The position numbers and the translations under genes are program-made. From Polycladidibacter stylochi (lineage in GTDB: Bacteria; Pseudomonadota; Alphaproteobacteria; Rhizobiales; Stappiaceae), in contig NZ_LLWE01000025.1 of NCBI RefSeq assembly GCF_001562055.1, positions 248,001 through 312,000 of the forward strand: DNA of 64,000 nucleotides, given 5' to 3'. Of this stretch, positions 1 to 9,832 are shown piece after piece. The notes under the pieces are model-generated. The model saw only the letters and a program-made list of their open reading frames with translations. It did no database searches and was not told the origin of the DNA. Position 1 is the first letter of the stretch. Every line of letters starts with the position of its first letter.

Positions 1-1186
1 GCTCAATAATCAATCGCGCACGCTCCAGCTTCAAAGCAGGCAACTCGCTTTGTACTGCTTCCTCCAGTGCCCGCGCTGCATTGCCACGCTTTAAAGAGAG
101 CGACGTCGCCCGCACATCATAGGCAGCACGCGCTTCTTCCACCTTCTGGGCTAAAGCCTGCAACTTGTCTTCACCGGCATCCACATCTGCCAAATCTGCC
201 GCCATATTGTCACGCAGCACTGCCAGCTCATCCACGGGGAGTGAATACTTGCGCGATGCTGCACGTAGCGCAAACAACCGCTCTTCCACTTGCTCCAGCT
301 CACCACGGTCAAATTCTGTCGCCCGTAGCGCCAGCTCCAAACCACCGCGTGCTTCTTCCAGCTGGTCCAAAGCCCCGCCAAGCTGGTCCACAACACCGGT
401 TAAAAACGTGGGTGCTTGCTCTACCTTGCGCTCAAGTCGGCGCATTAGGCTTGCAAGCTCTGGAATAGGCGAGGCATGACCATCCAAAGTGTCAAAGGCC
501 TCGCGCAAATCACCGGCAATCTTTTCTACCTGCATCATGTCCTGACGACGTAAGGCAAGCTCCTGCTCCTCATCGACTTGCGGGTCAAGCGCTGTTAGCT
601 CATCCACACTCGATCGTAAGTAATCCGCCTCTTGTCGCGCCGCTTCCAACCTCTTCTCGTGGGCACGCAACTCTTTTTCAGCTTTATGAAATTGACGGTA
701 ATGAAAGCCGACTTCAGACAAATCGTGTTCCAGCCCGCCAAAGCTATCTATTAGCTGGCGGTGGCTTTCCACATCCACCAAGGCCCTGTCCGCGTGCTGG
801 CCGTGCACTTCCACCAGACAATTCCCAACTTGGCGTAAAACACTGGCACTCACCGGCGCATCATTAATATATGCACGCGTTCTGCCATCTTCCGCCTGTA
901 CCCGACGCAAAATGATGTCGCTATCAGCTTCCAGCTCATTGTCTTGCAAAACTTTACGTGCTGCATGGTCCATAGGTACATCAAAAACCGCTGTCACTTG
1001 ACCGCGCTCTTCTCCATGACGCACAAGCGAAGCGTCACCGCGCCCTCCAAGCGCCAAAGACAATGAATCCAGCAAAATAGATTTACCGGCGCCGGTTTCA
1101 CCAGTTAAAACAGTCATGCCATCGCTGAATGCCAAATCCAGCTTGTCAATCAAAACAATGTCTCGAATAGATAAAGCGGATAACAT
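1..1186 (-). CDS. recN: DNA repair protein RecN (N-terminal 395 codons, cut by window edge)
   Basis: RecN is an SMC-like ATPase acting in recombinational repair of double-strand breaks. The reverse strand reads openly from an ATG at 1186 to the window edge. The protein begins MLSALSIRDIVLIDKLDL and has a Walker A motif GETGAGKS at residues 29-36, followed by the family pattern VEVHGQHADRALVD and then a charged coiled-coil stretch. The family is about 550 residues long, so the signature motif and Walker B should lie left of position 1. An AGGTG lies about 10 bases upstream of the ATG. It is the last gene after bamD, behind a terminator, so it probably has its own promoter within about 160 bp. 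No promoter is obvious to me. Identification is firm; the 3' end is not in view. Confidence 0.93.
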   Translation of the reverse strand, partial: MLSALSIRDIVLIDKLDLAFSDGMTVLTGETGAGKSILLDSLSLALGGRGDASLVRHGEERGQVTAVFDVPMDHAARKVLQDNELEADSDIILRRVQAEDGRTRAYINDAPVSASVLRQVGNCLVEVHGQHADRALVDVESHRQLIDSFGGLEHDLSEVGFHYRQFHKAEKELRAHEKRLEAARQEADYLRSSVDELTALDPQVDEEQELALRRQDMMQVEKIAGDLREAFDTLDGHASPIPELASLMRRLERKVEQAPTFLTGVVDQLGGALDQLEEARGGLELALRATEFDRGELEQVEERLFALRAASRKYSLPVDELAVLRDNMAADLADVDAGEDKLQALAQKVEEARAAYDVRATSLSLKRGNAARALEEAVQSELPALKLERARLIIE

Positions 1187-1255
1187 ACCCTGTAGCACCT
1201 CGGTGTATTGCTTTAAACAAAGCGCAGCCAACAGATAATATCTGTCATTAACTGG

Positions 1256-1288
1256 AAAAAGCGCCCCGCACAACTAGCGGAGCGCTTT
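1256..1288 (-). terminator. Intrinsic terminator after bamD
   Basis: On the minus strand, a 12-bp stem (AAAGCGCTCCGC against GCGGGGCGCTTT, one G-U pair) with a 7-base loop is followed by a short T run. It sits about 60 bases past the bamD stop and separates bamD from recN. Confidence 0.75.
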
Positions 1289-1348
1289 ACCCAGAACAAA
1301 CAAGGTCCAAATTCGCAATTATTAAGTCTTAAACGATAGCTTTACAGA

Positions 1349-2197
1349 CTAAAGCAGCTTCAAATCCATAAAGCTTCTGGAAATCCAGCTACCCTTATTC
1401 TCTTCGGGCGAATAACCACCCTTTTTCAAAAGGCTGTAGGCTTCTTTATACCAATCACTCTGCGGGAAGTTATGCCCCAAAACAGCAGCAGCAGTTTGCG
1501 CCTCAGGCAACACACCAAGCGCGTAATAGCTCTCAACTAACCGGAACAAAGCTTCTTCCACATGGCGCGTTGTTTGGTAGTTGCTCACAACCACCTTAAA
1601 GCGGTTAATCGCTGCCAAATAATTGCGTTTCGTTAGATAGTAACGCCCAACTTCCATTTCTTTACCGGCAAGCTGGTCCTCTGCCATCCGAATGCGCTTA
1701 CGCGCCTGTTCTGCATATTCTGAATCAGGAAAACGCTCGACAACCTCTTTCATCGCATCCAGCGCTTCGCCTGTCGCCTTTTGGTCACGTCCAACATCCG
1801 GTATTTCACGGAAATAGGATTCCCCAATCAAAAAGTAAGCATAAGCAGTATCTTTATGCCCTGGATACAAAGCAACAAATCGCTTGGAAGCAGCAATGGT
1901 TTCAGGGTATTTACCCATTGTAAAATTCAAATAAGCAATATTTATTAGCGACTTACGCGCGAACTCGGAGTAAGGATACAGGCGGTCCAGCTCACTGAAC
2001 TTTTTCTCGGACTTGCTCAGTTTACCAGCAGCACGTAACGCCAAAGCTTCGTTAAACATTTGTTGTGGCGGTGTATCGTCCATAACAAATTCTTCTTCGC
2101 TTTTGTTAGATGCGCAACCAGCAAGCCCCACCGAAGTTGTAATTAGCGCTACTGAAACCAACCGGCGAAATGAGTACGTATTAAATGTAAAGCGCAT
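1349..2197 (-). CDS. bamD: Outer membrane assembly lipoprotein BamD
   Basis: BamD is the essential lipoprotein of the BAM complex, which folds beta-barrel proteins into the outer membrane. I take the ATG at 2197, preceded by GGAG at 9 bases. An in-frame TTG at 2218 would add seven residues with no better ribosome site. The 282-residue product has a lipoprotein signal peptide ending in the lipobox LAGC at about residues 24-27, then TPR-like repeats (for example MFNEALALRAAGKLSKSEKK and YAYFLIGESYFRE). Length fits the family. It lies between lpxC and recN, both on the same strand. This envelope-gene order is usual at the end of the alphaproteobacterial division cluster. Confidence 0.93.
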   Translation of the reverse strand: MRFTFNTYSFRRLVSVALITTSVGLAGCASNKSEEEFVMDDTPPQQMFNEALALRAAGKLSKSEKKFSELDRLYPYSEFARKSLINIAYLNFTMGKYPETIAASKRFVALYPGHKDTAYAYFLIGESYFREIPDVGRDQKATGEALDAMKEVVERFPDSEYAEQARKRIRMAEDQLAGKEMEVGRYYLTKRNYLAAINRFKVVVSNYQTTRHVEEALFRLVESYYALGVLPEAQTAAAVLGHNFPQSDWYKEAYSLLKKGGYSPEENKGSWISRSFMDLKLL

Positions 2198-2568
2198 AGG
2201 TTTATTCTCCAGCACCAATTCCTCTCCTTAATCCCCAACAGGATTCGGGGTTCCCCCACAATGAAACATCATGCTTTTAAAGCATAAAACCGTGTAGGTC
2301 ACGCTTGTTTACTGCAAATGCTGAATCATTATGTCAAATTCTAGGCAAACACGATTATAATAGGCAGATACTTACAATCTACAGCTCATTTGCATTTTTA
2401 AAATCGAGCCCAAGCAGTCTGGCCATTTCATAAACTATAAGAAAACTCGAAGTAAAACACCTCGGTGTCTTCACGCAAATGCGATCACCATTACGAAATT
2501 GAAAAAGAAGTGCGAAACCAAAACAGGCCCCAGCGGGGCCTATTGAGCTAAAAGCGAAATCTTTAAAC
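2198..2568 (-). other. bamD-lpxC intergenic region with possible bamD promoter
   Basis: About 370 bp with no convincing gene. A minus-strand TTGACA (plus positions 2332-2337) could be a -35 element for bamD, but the -10 region 17 bases on (CAGTAA) is poor. A 77-codon frame at 2379-2612 overlaps the end of lpxC and has no family features, so I leave it out. Confidence 0.4.
2519..2541 (-). terminator. Intrinsic terminator after lpxC
   Basis: On the minus strand, AGGCCCC, loop GCT and GGGGCCT form a perfect 7-bp GC-rich stem followed by GTTTTGGTTT. It lies about 28 bases past the lpxC stop. Confidence 0.7.
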
Positions 2569-3528
2569 CTAGGAGACTTCAGGCGCAAAAGCTGCCGCTT
2601 GCCATCCACCAATCAAATCGGCATGGCCTTTTTCGCTGCGGGCAACCTCTTTCACACCTTGCGCTTCAATTATTTCAAAAGCTTCCGGTGTCTTGAACAG
2701 CTCCACAAGAACTGCATGGTTCATGCGATGCCCACCTTTATAAGAGCGATACTCACCCCAAATAGGCAACCCAGCCAAAGCAAGATCTCCCACCGCATCC
2801 AGCGCTTTATGACGCACAAACTCGTCTGGCCAACGCGTTCCTTCAGGGTTCAAAACCCGGTCACCATCAAGGGCAACAGAATTTTCAAGGGAAGACCCCA
2901 TTGCAAATCCCATTTTCCAAAGTTTTTCAACGTCTTGAACCGAACCGAATGTGCGTGCTCGCGCCAGCTCTCGACGGAAAGTCTCAGCATTCAAATCAAA
3001 TACCAACGCCTGACGGCCGATCAAGGAACTGGCAAAATCAATAGTAATATTAAACCGTTGACCATTAAAAGGGTTCAACTCACACCACTGATCACCTTGT
3101 ACAACCCGAACACTGCGTTTGATTTTAATAAACCGGCGTTGAACTGACAATTCCTTAAGCCCAACACGGTCAATTGCTTCAACAAACGCAATGGAAGAAC
3201 CATCCATTATAGGTGTTTCAGGACCATCAATTTCTACGGTAACATTATCAACGCCCATACCACGCAGAGCTGCCATTAAATGCTCTACGGTAGAAACACC
3301 GGCACCTTTTGGATCCCCCAGAACAGTACAGAGCGAAGTCGCGCTCACCGATTGCCAGTCAGCCCGGGTCTCGACAACTTTAGCCCCATTGGTACGTTGG
3401 AATACAATGCCACTATTCGCATCTGCTGGATGTAAAGTTAAGGAGGCTGGTCCACCGGAATGCACCCCGATACCTGTAAGGGTTACACTATCAAAGAGCG
3501 TCGTCTGTTTTTCGACACGCATAGTCAT
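2569..3528 (-). CDS. lpxC: UDP-3-O-acyl-N-acetylglucosamine deacetylase LpxC
   Basis: LpxC is the zinc amidase that removes the N-acyl group from UDP-3-O-acyl-GlcNAc, the committed step of lipid A synthesis in the cytoplasm. The 319-residue protein has the expected ligands: His in STVEHLMAAL, and His and Asp in VRHKALDAVGDL. The C-terminal KGGHRMNHAVLVELF holds the catalytic-region histidine. Length matches the family (about 305-320). The start ATG at 3528 has GGA about 8 bases upstream; the ATG two codons later is an equal alternative. It sits between ftsZ and bamD on the same strand but is flanked by hairpins on both sides, so it is probably its own transcription unit. Confidence 0.96.
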   Translation of the reverse strand: MTMRVEKQTTLFDSVTLTGIGVHSGGPASLTLHPADANSGIVFQRTNGAKVVETRADWQSVSATSLCTVLGDPKGAGVSTVEHLMAALRGMGVDNVTVEIDGPETPIMDGSSIAFVEAIDRVGLKELSVQRRFIKIKRSVRVVQGDQWCELNPFNGQRFNITIDFASSLIGRQALVFDLNAETFRRELARARTFGSVQDVEKLWKMGFAMGSSLENSVALDGDRVLNPEGTRWPDEFVRHKALDAVGDLALAGLPIWGEYRSYKGGHRMNHAVLVELFKTPEAFEIIEAQGVKEVARSEKGHADLIGGWQAAAFAPEVS

Positions 3529-3831
3529 GATTATCCAGCCTTGTATTTTGATGCCTAAATGGTGGTTACAGCACAGAAATGCACGTGCAAATCAAACCAC
3601 CCTGTTGTTTTGTAGGGACAATAACTGCTGGAGTTCGAAAATAAAAATAAAGCTTTATTACGTTTTGTAACGTGATTAAATTACGAGATAATTTTCTCTA
3701 AAATATTATAAATAGGCAATTCTGTCAGCTCCCATGCTCGAGCTTCAAAAGCCAAGCCTGAGCTCAAAAACAAGGCATGGCAGCAGTCCAGTAACTGAAC
3801 TGCTGCAAAGAGGAACGCGAGTCAACAATAC
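3529..3831 (-). other. ftsZ-lpxC intergenic region
   Basis: About 300 bp, AT-rich in the middle (3650-3715), with no convincing ORF. It must hold the lpxC promoter, but I see no box I would defend. The part next to ftsZ carries the hairpin at 3780-3806. Confidence 0.4.
3780..3806 (-). terminator. Hairpin after ftsZ, probable terminator
   Basis: On the minus strand, GCAGCAGTTCAG and CTGGACTGCTGC pair over 12 bp (one G-U) with a TTA loop, about 25 bases past the ftsZ stop. The T run lies about 10 bases further on rather than directly at the stem, so termination strength is uncertain. Confidence 0.5.
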
Positions 3832-5625
3832 CTAGGTGGCTTGCCGACGCAAGAAAGCAGGAATTTCTAACTGATCATCCTCAACTTGCTGCTGTGTCTG
3901 ACCACCACGTGCATTTGTATCTAACCCACCGGCTTGTGCCGGGTTCATAGTCGGTGCACGCCGGCTTTGCGGCGCTGCTGGTTGCTGGGCAACCTGTGGC
4001 GCGGCTTGCGGTATAGCTTGGGCAGGTTCTACCTCAAAGCTATCTTCAAAGTGCTCTTCCTCACGTCGGCCAAGCCCGCCGGCCAAACGGCGAAGCAACC
4101 CCATAGGTTTATGCTCTTCTTCATGCCCATGGTGCTCGTCATAACGGCCTGCTGGTGCAGTTTCAAAAGCTTCCACCTCGGGCTGTGCTGGCGCTGGCAT
4201 CACAGGTGCAGGCATCATCGGCTCTTCAATGTGTTGCATTGGTTGCGCCTGCTGCAGAGCTGGCTGGGCCATCCGCGGTGATGTTTGCGGGCTGGCGGCA
4301 CGCATTTCCTTTTGGGCAACTTCAGGAAAATCTTCAACCCGCGGCATCCGTGTATTTACGTTCACTTCTTCAGCAACGGGCGGAATAAATGGTTCTGGAA
4401 TTGGCGCGGCTTCTGGAGCATGTGCTTGTGGCTCAAGCTCGTCAATCATCCCGCCATGGTCAAACTCGCTCATTTGATAGGGCGCAATTTCAACTTCAGG
4501 ATCAGCACTGGAAACAACAGGCTGCAGCACCCGCTCAATTTGCGGCGCTGGCTGTGCAATCATGCTGGTCGTATCAGCTTTTGGCGCTGCGCTTGCACTT
4601 TGCAGCCGCTGTGTCAGCTCGGCCATACGCACTTCCGCAGGACTGACATCCTCACGCAATGCTTTATCAATGCCAGTTGCCACCACAGAAACACGAATAA
4701 CACCGTCGAGCGACTCATCGAAGGTTGCACCCAAAATAATGTTGGCGTCAGGGTCCACTTCCTCACGAATACGCGTGGCCGCTTCATCAACTTCAAATAA
4801 GGTCAGATCATTACCACCGGTGATAGAAATCAGCAGCCCTTGCGCACCTTTCATTGAGGTTTCATCGAGCAGTGGATTGGCAATGGCAGCTTCCGCCGCC
4901 TGCATGGCGCGGTTATCGCCAGAGGCTTCACCCGTCCCCATCATCGCTTTACCCATGCCGCGCATAATCGAGCGCACATCCGCAAAGTCGAGGTTGATCA
5001 AACCTTCCTTGACCATCAAGTCCGTAATACAGGCCACACCGGAGTATAAAACCTGGTCAGCCATGGCAAACGCATCGGCAAACGTGGTCTGCGCATTGGC
5101 AACACGGAAAAGGTTCTGGTTTGGAATAACAATCAACGTATCTACGTTACGCTGCAATTCCTCTATACCGGCTTCAGCAACCCGCATGCGCCGCGAACCT
5201 TCAAATTGGAATGGCTTGGTCACCACACCAACGGTCAAAATACCTTGTTCACGCGCCGCGCGGGCAATCACAGGTGCAGCACCCGTACCGGTACCCCCGC
5301 CCATACCGCCGGTAATAAATACCATATGAGCGCCGGAAAGATGGTCGTTGATCTCGTCAATGACCTCTTCGGCAGCAGCGTTACCCACTTCCGGCTGCGA
5401 TCCCGCACCCAAACCTTCGGTAACAGCAACACCCATTTGTATCACGCGCTCGGCCTGGTTAAGGGCCAACGCTTGTGCATCTGTATTGGCAACAACAAAG
5501 TCACAACCCTGCAAACCACAGGTAATCATGTTATTGACTGCGTTCCCGCCAGCACCACCAACACCGAAAACGGTAATCCGTGGCTTCAATTCCTGAATAT
5601 CAGGCATCTGCAGGTTAATTGTCAT
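3832..5625 (-). CDS. ftsZ: Cell division protein FtsZ
   Basis: FtsZ is the tubulin-like GTPase that polymerises into the Z ring at midcell. The GTP-binding signature GGGTGTG is at residues 109-115, and NTDAQAL and [18 protein letters not shown] are also as expected. The protein is 597 residues, against about 380 in E. coli. The extra length is a disordered Pro/Gln/Ala/Glu-rich linker from about residue 325 to 580. It ends in the conserved C-terminal peptide [10 protein letters not shown], which binds FtsA and other membrane tethers. Long linkers are known in Rhizobiales and Caulobacterales. AGGA lies about 8 bases before the ATG. The 93-bp gap to ftsA contains two inverted repeats. Confidence 0.98.
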   Translation of the reverse strand: MTINLQMPDIQELKPRITVFGVGGAGGNAVNNMITCGLQGCDFVVANTDAQALALNQAERVIQMGVAVTEGLGAGSQPEVGNAAAEEVIDEINDHLSGAHMVFITGGMGGGTGTGAAPVIARAAREQGILTVGVVTKPFQFEGSRRMRVAEAGIEELQRNVDTLIVIPNQNLFRVANAQTTFADAFAMADQVLYSGVACITDLMVKEGLINLDFADVRSIMRGMGKAMMGTGEASGDNRAMQAAEAAIANPLLDETSMKGAQGLLISITGGNDLTLFEVDEAATRIREEVDPDANIILGATFDESLDGVIRVSVVATGIDKALREDVSPAEVRMAELTQRLQSASAAPKADTTSMIAQPAPQIERVLQPVVSSADPEVEIAPYQMSEFDHGGMIDELEPQAHAPEAAPIPEPFIPPVAEEVNVNTRMPRVEDFPEVAQKEMRAASPQTSPRMAQPALQQAQPMQHIEEPMMPAPVMPAPAQPEVEAFETAPAGRYDEHHGHEEEHKPMGLLRRLAGGLGRREEEHFEDSFEVEPAQAIPQAAPQVAQQPAAPQSRRAPTMNPAQAGGLDTNARGGQTQQQVEDDQLEIPAFLRRQAT

Positions 5626-5641
5626 AGTGTCCTCGCGACCT

Positions 5642-5698
5642 ACATGCCCGAACCGGGCATGTCATTCTTCCTCTCATGCCTTCGCTGTTGCCAGCGAA
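5642..5698 (-). repeat. Two hairpins in the ftsA-ftsZ spacer
   Basis: A perfect 9-bp inverted repeat (ACATGCCCG, loop, CGGGCATGT; 5642-5662) lies 16 bases upstream of the ftsZ ATG, just before its GAGGA ribosome site. A second perfect 7-bp hairpin (TTCGCTG/CAGCGAA; 5681-5698) lies just after the ftsA stop. Neither is followed by a T run, so they look more like mRNA processing, stability or translation elements than terminators. Confidence 0.55.
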
Positions 5699-5718
5699 AC
5701 TTTACTCTGACTAATGAG

Positions 5719-7044
5719 TCAGAAACTCTCTCTAAGCCACTGCCCAACACGTGCAAGATAATTGCCCGTACCACCCCAGGGTGTTCTGTGGACTTGTGGT
5801 TCAAATTGCTCAATCTGCGCAACTTGCGGGTAAATCAACAAGCCCGCCGCCGTCGAAAAGGCTGGCCCCTTGGCTTGCGATGGTAAACCCGAAATACCAA
5901 GCGGCCGCCCAAGACGCACATTGCGCCCCAAAATCCGCCTTGCCGTTTCACTCAGCCCGGTAAGCTGACTGCCACCGCCTGTTAAAACAACACGTTTTCC
6001 AACCCGACCGGCAAAACCCGAGGCCACCAGCCGGTCGCGTACCAACTCCAAAATCTCTTCAACACGTGGCCGGATAACCCGTGTTAAATCCGCTTTAGAA
6101 ACCTGATGCGGCAAATCCCCTTCGGCATCTACCGGCGGTACGCTCATAATTTCCTGTTCATCTGCCGCGCTAGGCAAAGCCGAACCATGCAGCGTTTTAA
6201 TCCGCTCTGCCTCGTGCATTCTTGTGGAAAGTCCGCGCGCAATGTCCATTGTTACGTGGTTTCCGCCCACAGCCACAGCATCCAGATGCACCATATGGCC
6301 ACCGAAAAAGATCGAAAGGGTCGTTGTCCCCCCGCCAAAATCGATACACGCAACCCCCAGCTCGGTTTCATCGCCCACAAGGGTTGATAATCCAGCAGCA
6401 TAAGGCGTTGCCACCATAGCTTCCACCTGCAAATGGCCGCGCTCGATACAAAGCTCCAGATTACGCACCGGAGGCACTTCTGCACCCACCACCTGCATAT
6501 CCACGCTCAGTTGTCGCCCCATCATCCCGCGCGGATCGCGAATACCCGGGCTGCCATCAAGGCCATAAGAAATCGGCAGCGCGTGCAACACAGCCCGCCC
6601 GTCTTGGGCATTATGGGCAGAACCAGCCGCCAAAACCCGCTGAATATCGGCCTCGCTAACACTCTCGCCATTAACATTCACCTTGGCAGAGAGAATTTCG
6701 CTGTTCAACCGCCCGCAGCTCACATTCACCAAAAGCGATTCAACCATCACCCCGGCCATGCGCTCGGCCTTGTCCACCGCCCGTCGGATCGCCTGCTCGG
6801 CCAGGTCCATATCCACTACAACGCCAGACTTGATCCCGCGCGAAACCTGATAGCCATAGCCCATAATCTGAATGGCATGGCTACGCCCGGGCATCAACTC
6901 GCCGTCCTCTTGCGGTATAAGCTTGGCAATCATACAACAAACTTTGGTCGAGCCCACATCGAGCACAGAAACCACGCTAGAGCGCCGCGCATGCAGCGGT
7001 CGCATCCGCCGCGGTAAAAAGATAACGTTGCGCGGTTCACTCAT
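5719..7044 (-). CDS. ftsA: Cell division protein FtsA
   Basis: FtsA is an actin-fold ATPase that anchors FtsZ to the inner membrane and recruits later divisome proteins. The 441-residue product shows the phosphate-binding motif VLDVGSTKVCCMIAKL near residue 27, the second ATP motif ACIDFGGGTTTLSIF, and VVLTGGGSQLTGL toward the C terminus. The C-terminal WLRESF fits the membrane-targeting amphipathic helix. A long AGGGGGC ribosome site lies about 8 bases before the ATG at 7044. It overlaps the ftsQ stop by ATGA, which suggests translational coupling. Confidence 0.97.
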   Translation of the reverse strand: MSEPRNVIFLPRRMRPLHARRSSVVSVLDVGSTKVCCMIAKLIPQEDGELMPGRSHAIQIMGYGYQVSRGIKSGVVVDMDLAEQAIRRAVDKAERMAGVMVESLLVNVSCGRLNSEILSAKVNVNGESVSEADIQRVLAAGSAHNAQDGRAVLHALPISYGLDGSPGIRDPRGMMGRQLSVDMQVVGAEVPPVRNLELCIERGHLQVEAMVATPYAAGLSTLVGDETELGVACIDFGGGTTTLSIFFGGHMVHLDAVAVGGNHVTMDIARGLSTRMHEAERIKTLHGSALPSAADEQEIMSVPPVDAEGDLPHQVSKADLTRVIRPRVEEILELVRDRLVASGFAGRVGKRVVLTGGGSQLTGLSETARRILGRNVRLGRPLGISGLPSQAKGPAFSTAAGLLIYPQVAQIEQFEPQVHRTPWGGTGNYLARVGQWLRESF

Positions 7045-7955
7045 GTCTCTGCCCCCTGATGTCCATTTTTTCTTCTTTTTTCAAGGGCCGCCCGCCGCCG
7101 TATGGCGGCTTCTTTCGAAAGGCGCACAACAACACGGTCCTTAAGCCGCAAATCCACCGCAACAATGTCCCGGTTTAGCAAGCCGCTTTGCCGGTCCATC
7201 TTCACCAGCTCAGAAAGCGCGTGCGCCAGCCCGTTTTCAGGCAAACGCACCACAATTCCGTTTTCCAAATTCAAATCCCAGCGCCGTTCAGAGCGCAGGT
7301 TCGCCGCCCGCACCCGCCCGCGTAACTCGGGGTAATCGGCAAGTGCCTGCATAATCTCGCTAGCTCGGAACTGCGCCCCGTGGTTCACCACCCGCAACAA
7401 ATTGGCATATCGCCCATCCACCTGATCGGTGATAACCGCGCCATCGCGATTGATAACCGAAACAATATCGCCCCGCTGCCACAAGGCATAGGGCTTTTGC
7501 TCGGCGATATCGATTTTCAGCGTACCGGGATAAAGCTTTTGAATACTGGCATCCCGCACCCAGTTGAGTTTTTGAATACGCGCGCGTGCAGCTTCGGCAT
7601 CAAACATGACCAAAGAGGGTTTTTCGCCCATTTCCAAAGTTTCAAGAACCTGAAATTCGGCAACTTGCTTTAATCCGTCAATTTCGATGGAATTAATCGA
7701 AAATCCCAGTGCGGTGGTAAGTGATTCGGCAACAATCCGCCCATGACCACCCAAAACGATGCCATAAATAGCAGCAGCTCCAAGGAAGCTCACCGCCCCC
7801 ACAGAGCCCGCCCAGCGCGGTACATAGGCAAAAACACCCGTCACCCCCCAAGTGGGGCGCTGGTGCAAACGTGACACGCCGCGAGGGAGGATAAGCCGTC
7901 CCCAATCACGTCGGCGCAACAGCCACGTTTTAAATTTTGCCTTTATCTTCCGCAA
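7041..7955 (-). CDS. ftsQ: Cell division protein FtsQ
   Basis: FtsQ is a bitopic inner-membrane protein linking early and late divisome proteins. It has a basic cytoplasmic tail, one membrane helix (about [17 protein letters not shown]), a POTRA domain beginning near [14 protein letters not shown], and the FtsQ beta domain ([13 protein letters not shown]). I choose the TTG at 7955 because a GGAGG stands 7 bases before it; the frame stays open to another TTG at 7976 that lacks such a site. This start lies 13 bases inside the end of ddl, so ftsQ is probably coupled to ddl. The product is 304 residues with the chosen start. Confidence 0.93.
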   Translation of the reverse strand: MRKIKAKFKTWLLRRRDWGRLILPRGVSRLHQRPTWGVTGVFAYVPRWAGSVGAVSFLGAAAIYGIVLGGHGRIVAESLTTALGFSINSIEIDGLKQVAEFQVLETLEMGEKPSLVMFDAEAARARIQKLNWVRDASIQKLYPGTLKIDIAEQKPYALWQRGDIVSVINRDGAVITDQVDGRYANLLRVVNHGAQFRASEIMQALADYPELRGRVRAANLRSERRWDLNLENGIVVRLPENGLAHALSELVKMDRQSGLLNRDIVAVDLRLKDRVVVRLSKEAAIRRRAALEKRRKNGHQGAET

Positions 7956-8866
7956 CTTGCGTCCTCCACGATCCAACTTACCAGCTTAGTGAAATCGTGC
8001 CCGGCATGGGCGGCAATTTCTGGCAGCAACGAAGTTGGCGTCATGCCTGGTTGTGTATTCACCTCAAGACAAATCAATTCACCCAGTCCGTTTTCTTTTT
8101 CAAAGAACCTGAAATCGGCTCTTGAAATTCCTCGACACCCGAGCGCTTGATGTGCCTGTAAGCTTAGTTTTTGTATTTCTTGGTAAACAGAGGGTAAAAT
8201 TTTTGCAGGAAGTACGTGTTGTGAACCGCCAGGTGCATATTTACTATCAAAATCATAGAATTTTTGCCCCTGTGGAATAATGTCAATAACTCCCAGCGCC
8301 ATGTTTCCCATCACTGCACATGTCAATTCACGCCCTGGGATGTAGCGCTCCACCATTAACTCTTCGGCAAACCCCCAGTCACTTCGGGTCAGTTCTTGCG
8401 GTGGGTGGGCATGCTCTTCCCCCACTATCAGCACCCCGAAACTAGAGCCTTCGCAAATCGGTTTCACCACATAGGGCGGCGTCATCACGTGGGCTGTTGC
8501 CGCCTCTTCACGCCGCACAACCTTATGTTCGGCAACCGGTACACCGGCCGCTTTCATTACCGCCTTGGCTTTTACCTTATTCATAGCAAGGGCAGAGGCA
8601 CTCACCCCCGAGTGGGTGTAGGGAATTTGTAAAAGCTCCAGCACCCCCTGCACGCAGCCATCTTCACCAAATGGGCCATGCAACGCGTTGAAAGCCACGT
8701 CCGGCTGCAGCTCTTGCAACACAGCAACCAAATCACGTCCCACATCAACGCGGCTCACGCGGTAGCCCGCCGCCTCCAAAGCCGTTGCACACGCTTCACC
8801 AGAGCTTAAAGACACCGGGCGCTCGTTGGCCCATCCCCCCATGAGTACGGCAACATGCTTTTCCAT
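7943..8866 (-). CDS. ddl: D-alanine--D-alanine ligase
   Basis: This ATP-grasp ligase makes D-Ala-D-Ala, the substrate MurF adds to the peptidoglycan precursor. The 307-residue protein begins [20 protein letters not shown], includes the substrate-serine region [24 protein letters not shown], the omega-loop region [14 protein letters not shown], and ends in the metal-binding region [18 protein letters not shown]. The tyrosine and Asn-Thr pattern is that of the DdlB type found in division clusters. Six bases separate it from murB; its 3' end overlaps the start of ftsQ. Confidence 0.96.
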   Translation of the reverse strand: MEKHVAVLMGGWANERPVSLSSGEACATALEAAGYRVSRVDVGRDLVAVLQELQPDVAFNALHGPFGEDGCVQGVLELLQIPYTHSGVSASALAMNKVKAKAVMKAAGVPVAEHKVVRREEAATAHVMTPPYVVKPICEGSSFGVLIVGEEHAHPPQELTRSDWGFAEELMVERYIPGRELTCAVMGNMALGVIDIIPQGQKFYDFDSKYAPGGSQHVLPAKILPSVYQEIQKLSLQAHQALGCRGISRADFRFFEKENGLGELICLEVNTQPGMTPTSLLPEIAAHAGHDFTKLVSWIVEDASCGR

Positions 8867-8872
8867 CGAATA

Positions 8873-9832
8873 CTAACTTTCTTTTCCTAAAAATGGCTCA
8901 ATCGGTGCGTCAACAAACTTGCCAAGCCGTTTGATTTCCCATTCAAGCTTAATACCGGTTGCAGCCAGCGCTTTAGCACGCACACTTTCCCCAAGGGTTT
9001 CAAGGTCATGTGCACTGGCATCGCCCGTGTTCAACATAAAGTTGCAGTGCAAATCCGACATTTTTGCGCCGCCCACGCAAAAACCACGACAACCGGCCGC
9101 ATCCACCACTTTCCAGGCACTCGTGCCTTCAGGGTTTTTAAAGGTCGAACCACCGGTTTTTTCGCGTATCGGCTGAGCTTTTTCGCGGTGTGCCACCACC
9201 TCGGCCATTTGCGCGCGAATGTCGTCCTCATCGCCCGCCGTGCCCTCAAGTTCGGCACCAGTAAAAATCAAATCAGCACCGGCAGAACTGTGCCTGTAGG
9301 CATAGCCCATATCCTCAAGCGAGAGCTCAAGTTGCACCCCCTGCCGGTTCACAGCAAACACCTTGCGCACCAGGTCCTTCAACTCGCCGCCATGCGCCCC
9401 GGCGTTCATGCGCAACGCACCGCCCAGCGCACCGGGTATGCCGGTTAAAAAGCTGAAACCGGCTATCGCGTGTTTTGCGGCAAACTCCGCCAGCTTCTTG
9501 TCAGGCACGCTGGCTCCAGCCAATAAACGCGTTCCACCAAGGTGGCTCACTTGCCCAAATCCCTTCATGGGCAAGCGAATAACAACACCGTCAATACCGC
9601 CATCGCGCACCAAAAGGTTCGAGCCAAGCCCGACTACAGTAACCGGCACCTCAGCGGGCAATAGCTGGAAGAACAAAGCCAAATCATCGGCATCTTGCGG
9701 CTGGAACATAAGTTCCGCAGGCCCGCCAACACGAAACCAAGTCACCGACGCAAGCAGTTGACCAGGAATTAACCGCCCTCGAATTTCGCCAGCCCGTGCG
9801 CCAAGCCACTGCTCAACAGGAGAAACGCTCAT
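8873..9832 (-). CDS. murB: UDP-N-acetylenolpyruvoylglucosamine reductase MurB
   Basis: MurB is an FAD enzyme that reduces UDP-GlcNAc-enolpyruvate to UDP-MurNAc with NADPH. The FAD-binding motif GLGSNLLVRDGGIDGVVI and the active-site region GSTFKNPEGTSAWK with the catalytic Ser are visible, as is SFLTGIPGALGGALRMNAGA. It lacks the long C-terminal insert of the E. coli type, so it is the shorter type II form, as is usual outside gammaproteobacteria. Length is 319 residues. Its ATG shares a base with the murC stop (TAATG), so it is translationally coupled. Confidence 0.97.
   Translation of the reverse strand: MSVSPVEQWLGARAGEIRGRLIPGQLLASVTWFRVGGPAELMFQPQDADDLALFFQLLPAEVPVTVVGLGSNLLVRDGGIDGVVIRLPMKGFGQVSHLGGTRLLAGASVPDKKLAEFAAKHAIAGFSFLTGIPGALGGALRMNAGAHGGELKDLVRKVFAVNRQGVQLELSLEDMGYAYRHSSAGADLIFTGAELEGTAGDEDDIRAQMAEVVAHREKAQPIREKTGGSTFKNPEGTSAWKVVDAAGCRGFCVGGAKMSDLHCNFMLNTGDASAHDLETLGESVRAKALAATGIKLEWEIKRLGKFVDAPIEPFLGKES

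Noticed and set aside
2379-2612. 77-codon minus frame in the bamD-lpxC gap
   Set aside because: It overlaps the lpxC end, runs through the terminator and has no ribosome site.
4562-5329. 255-codon plus-strand frame
   Set aside because: It is antisense to the ftsZ GTPase domain; Ser/Thr/Arg-rich composition is typical of shadow frames.
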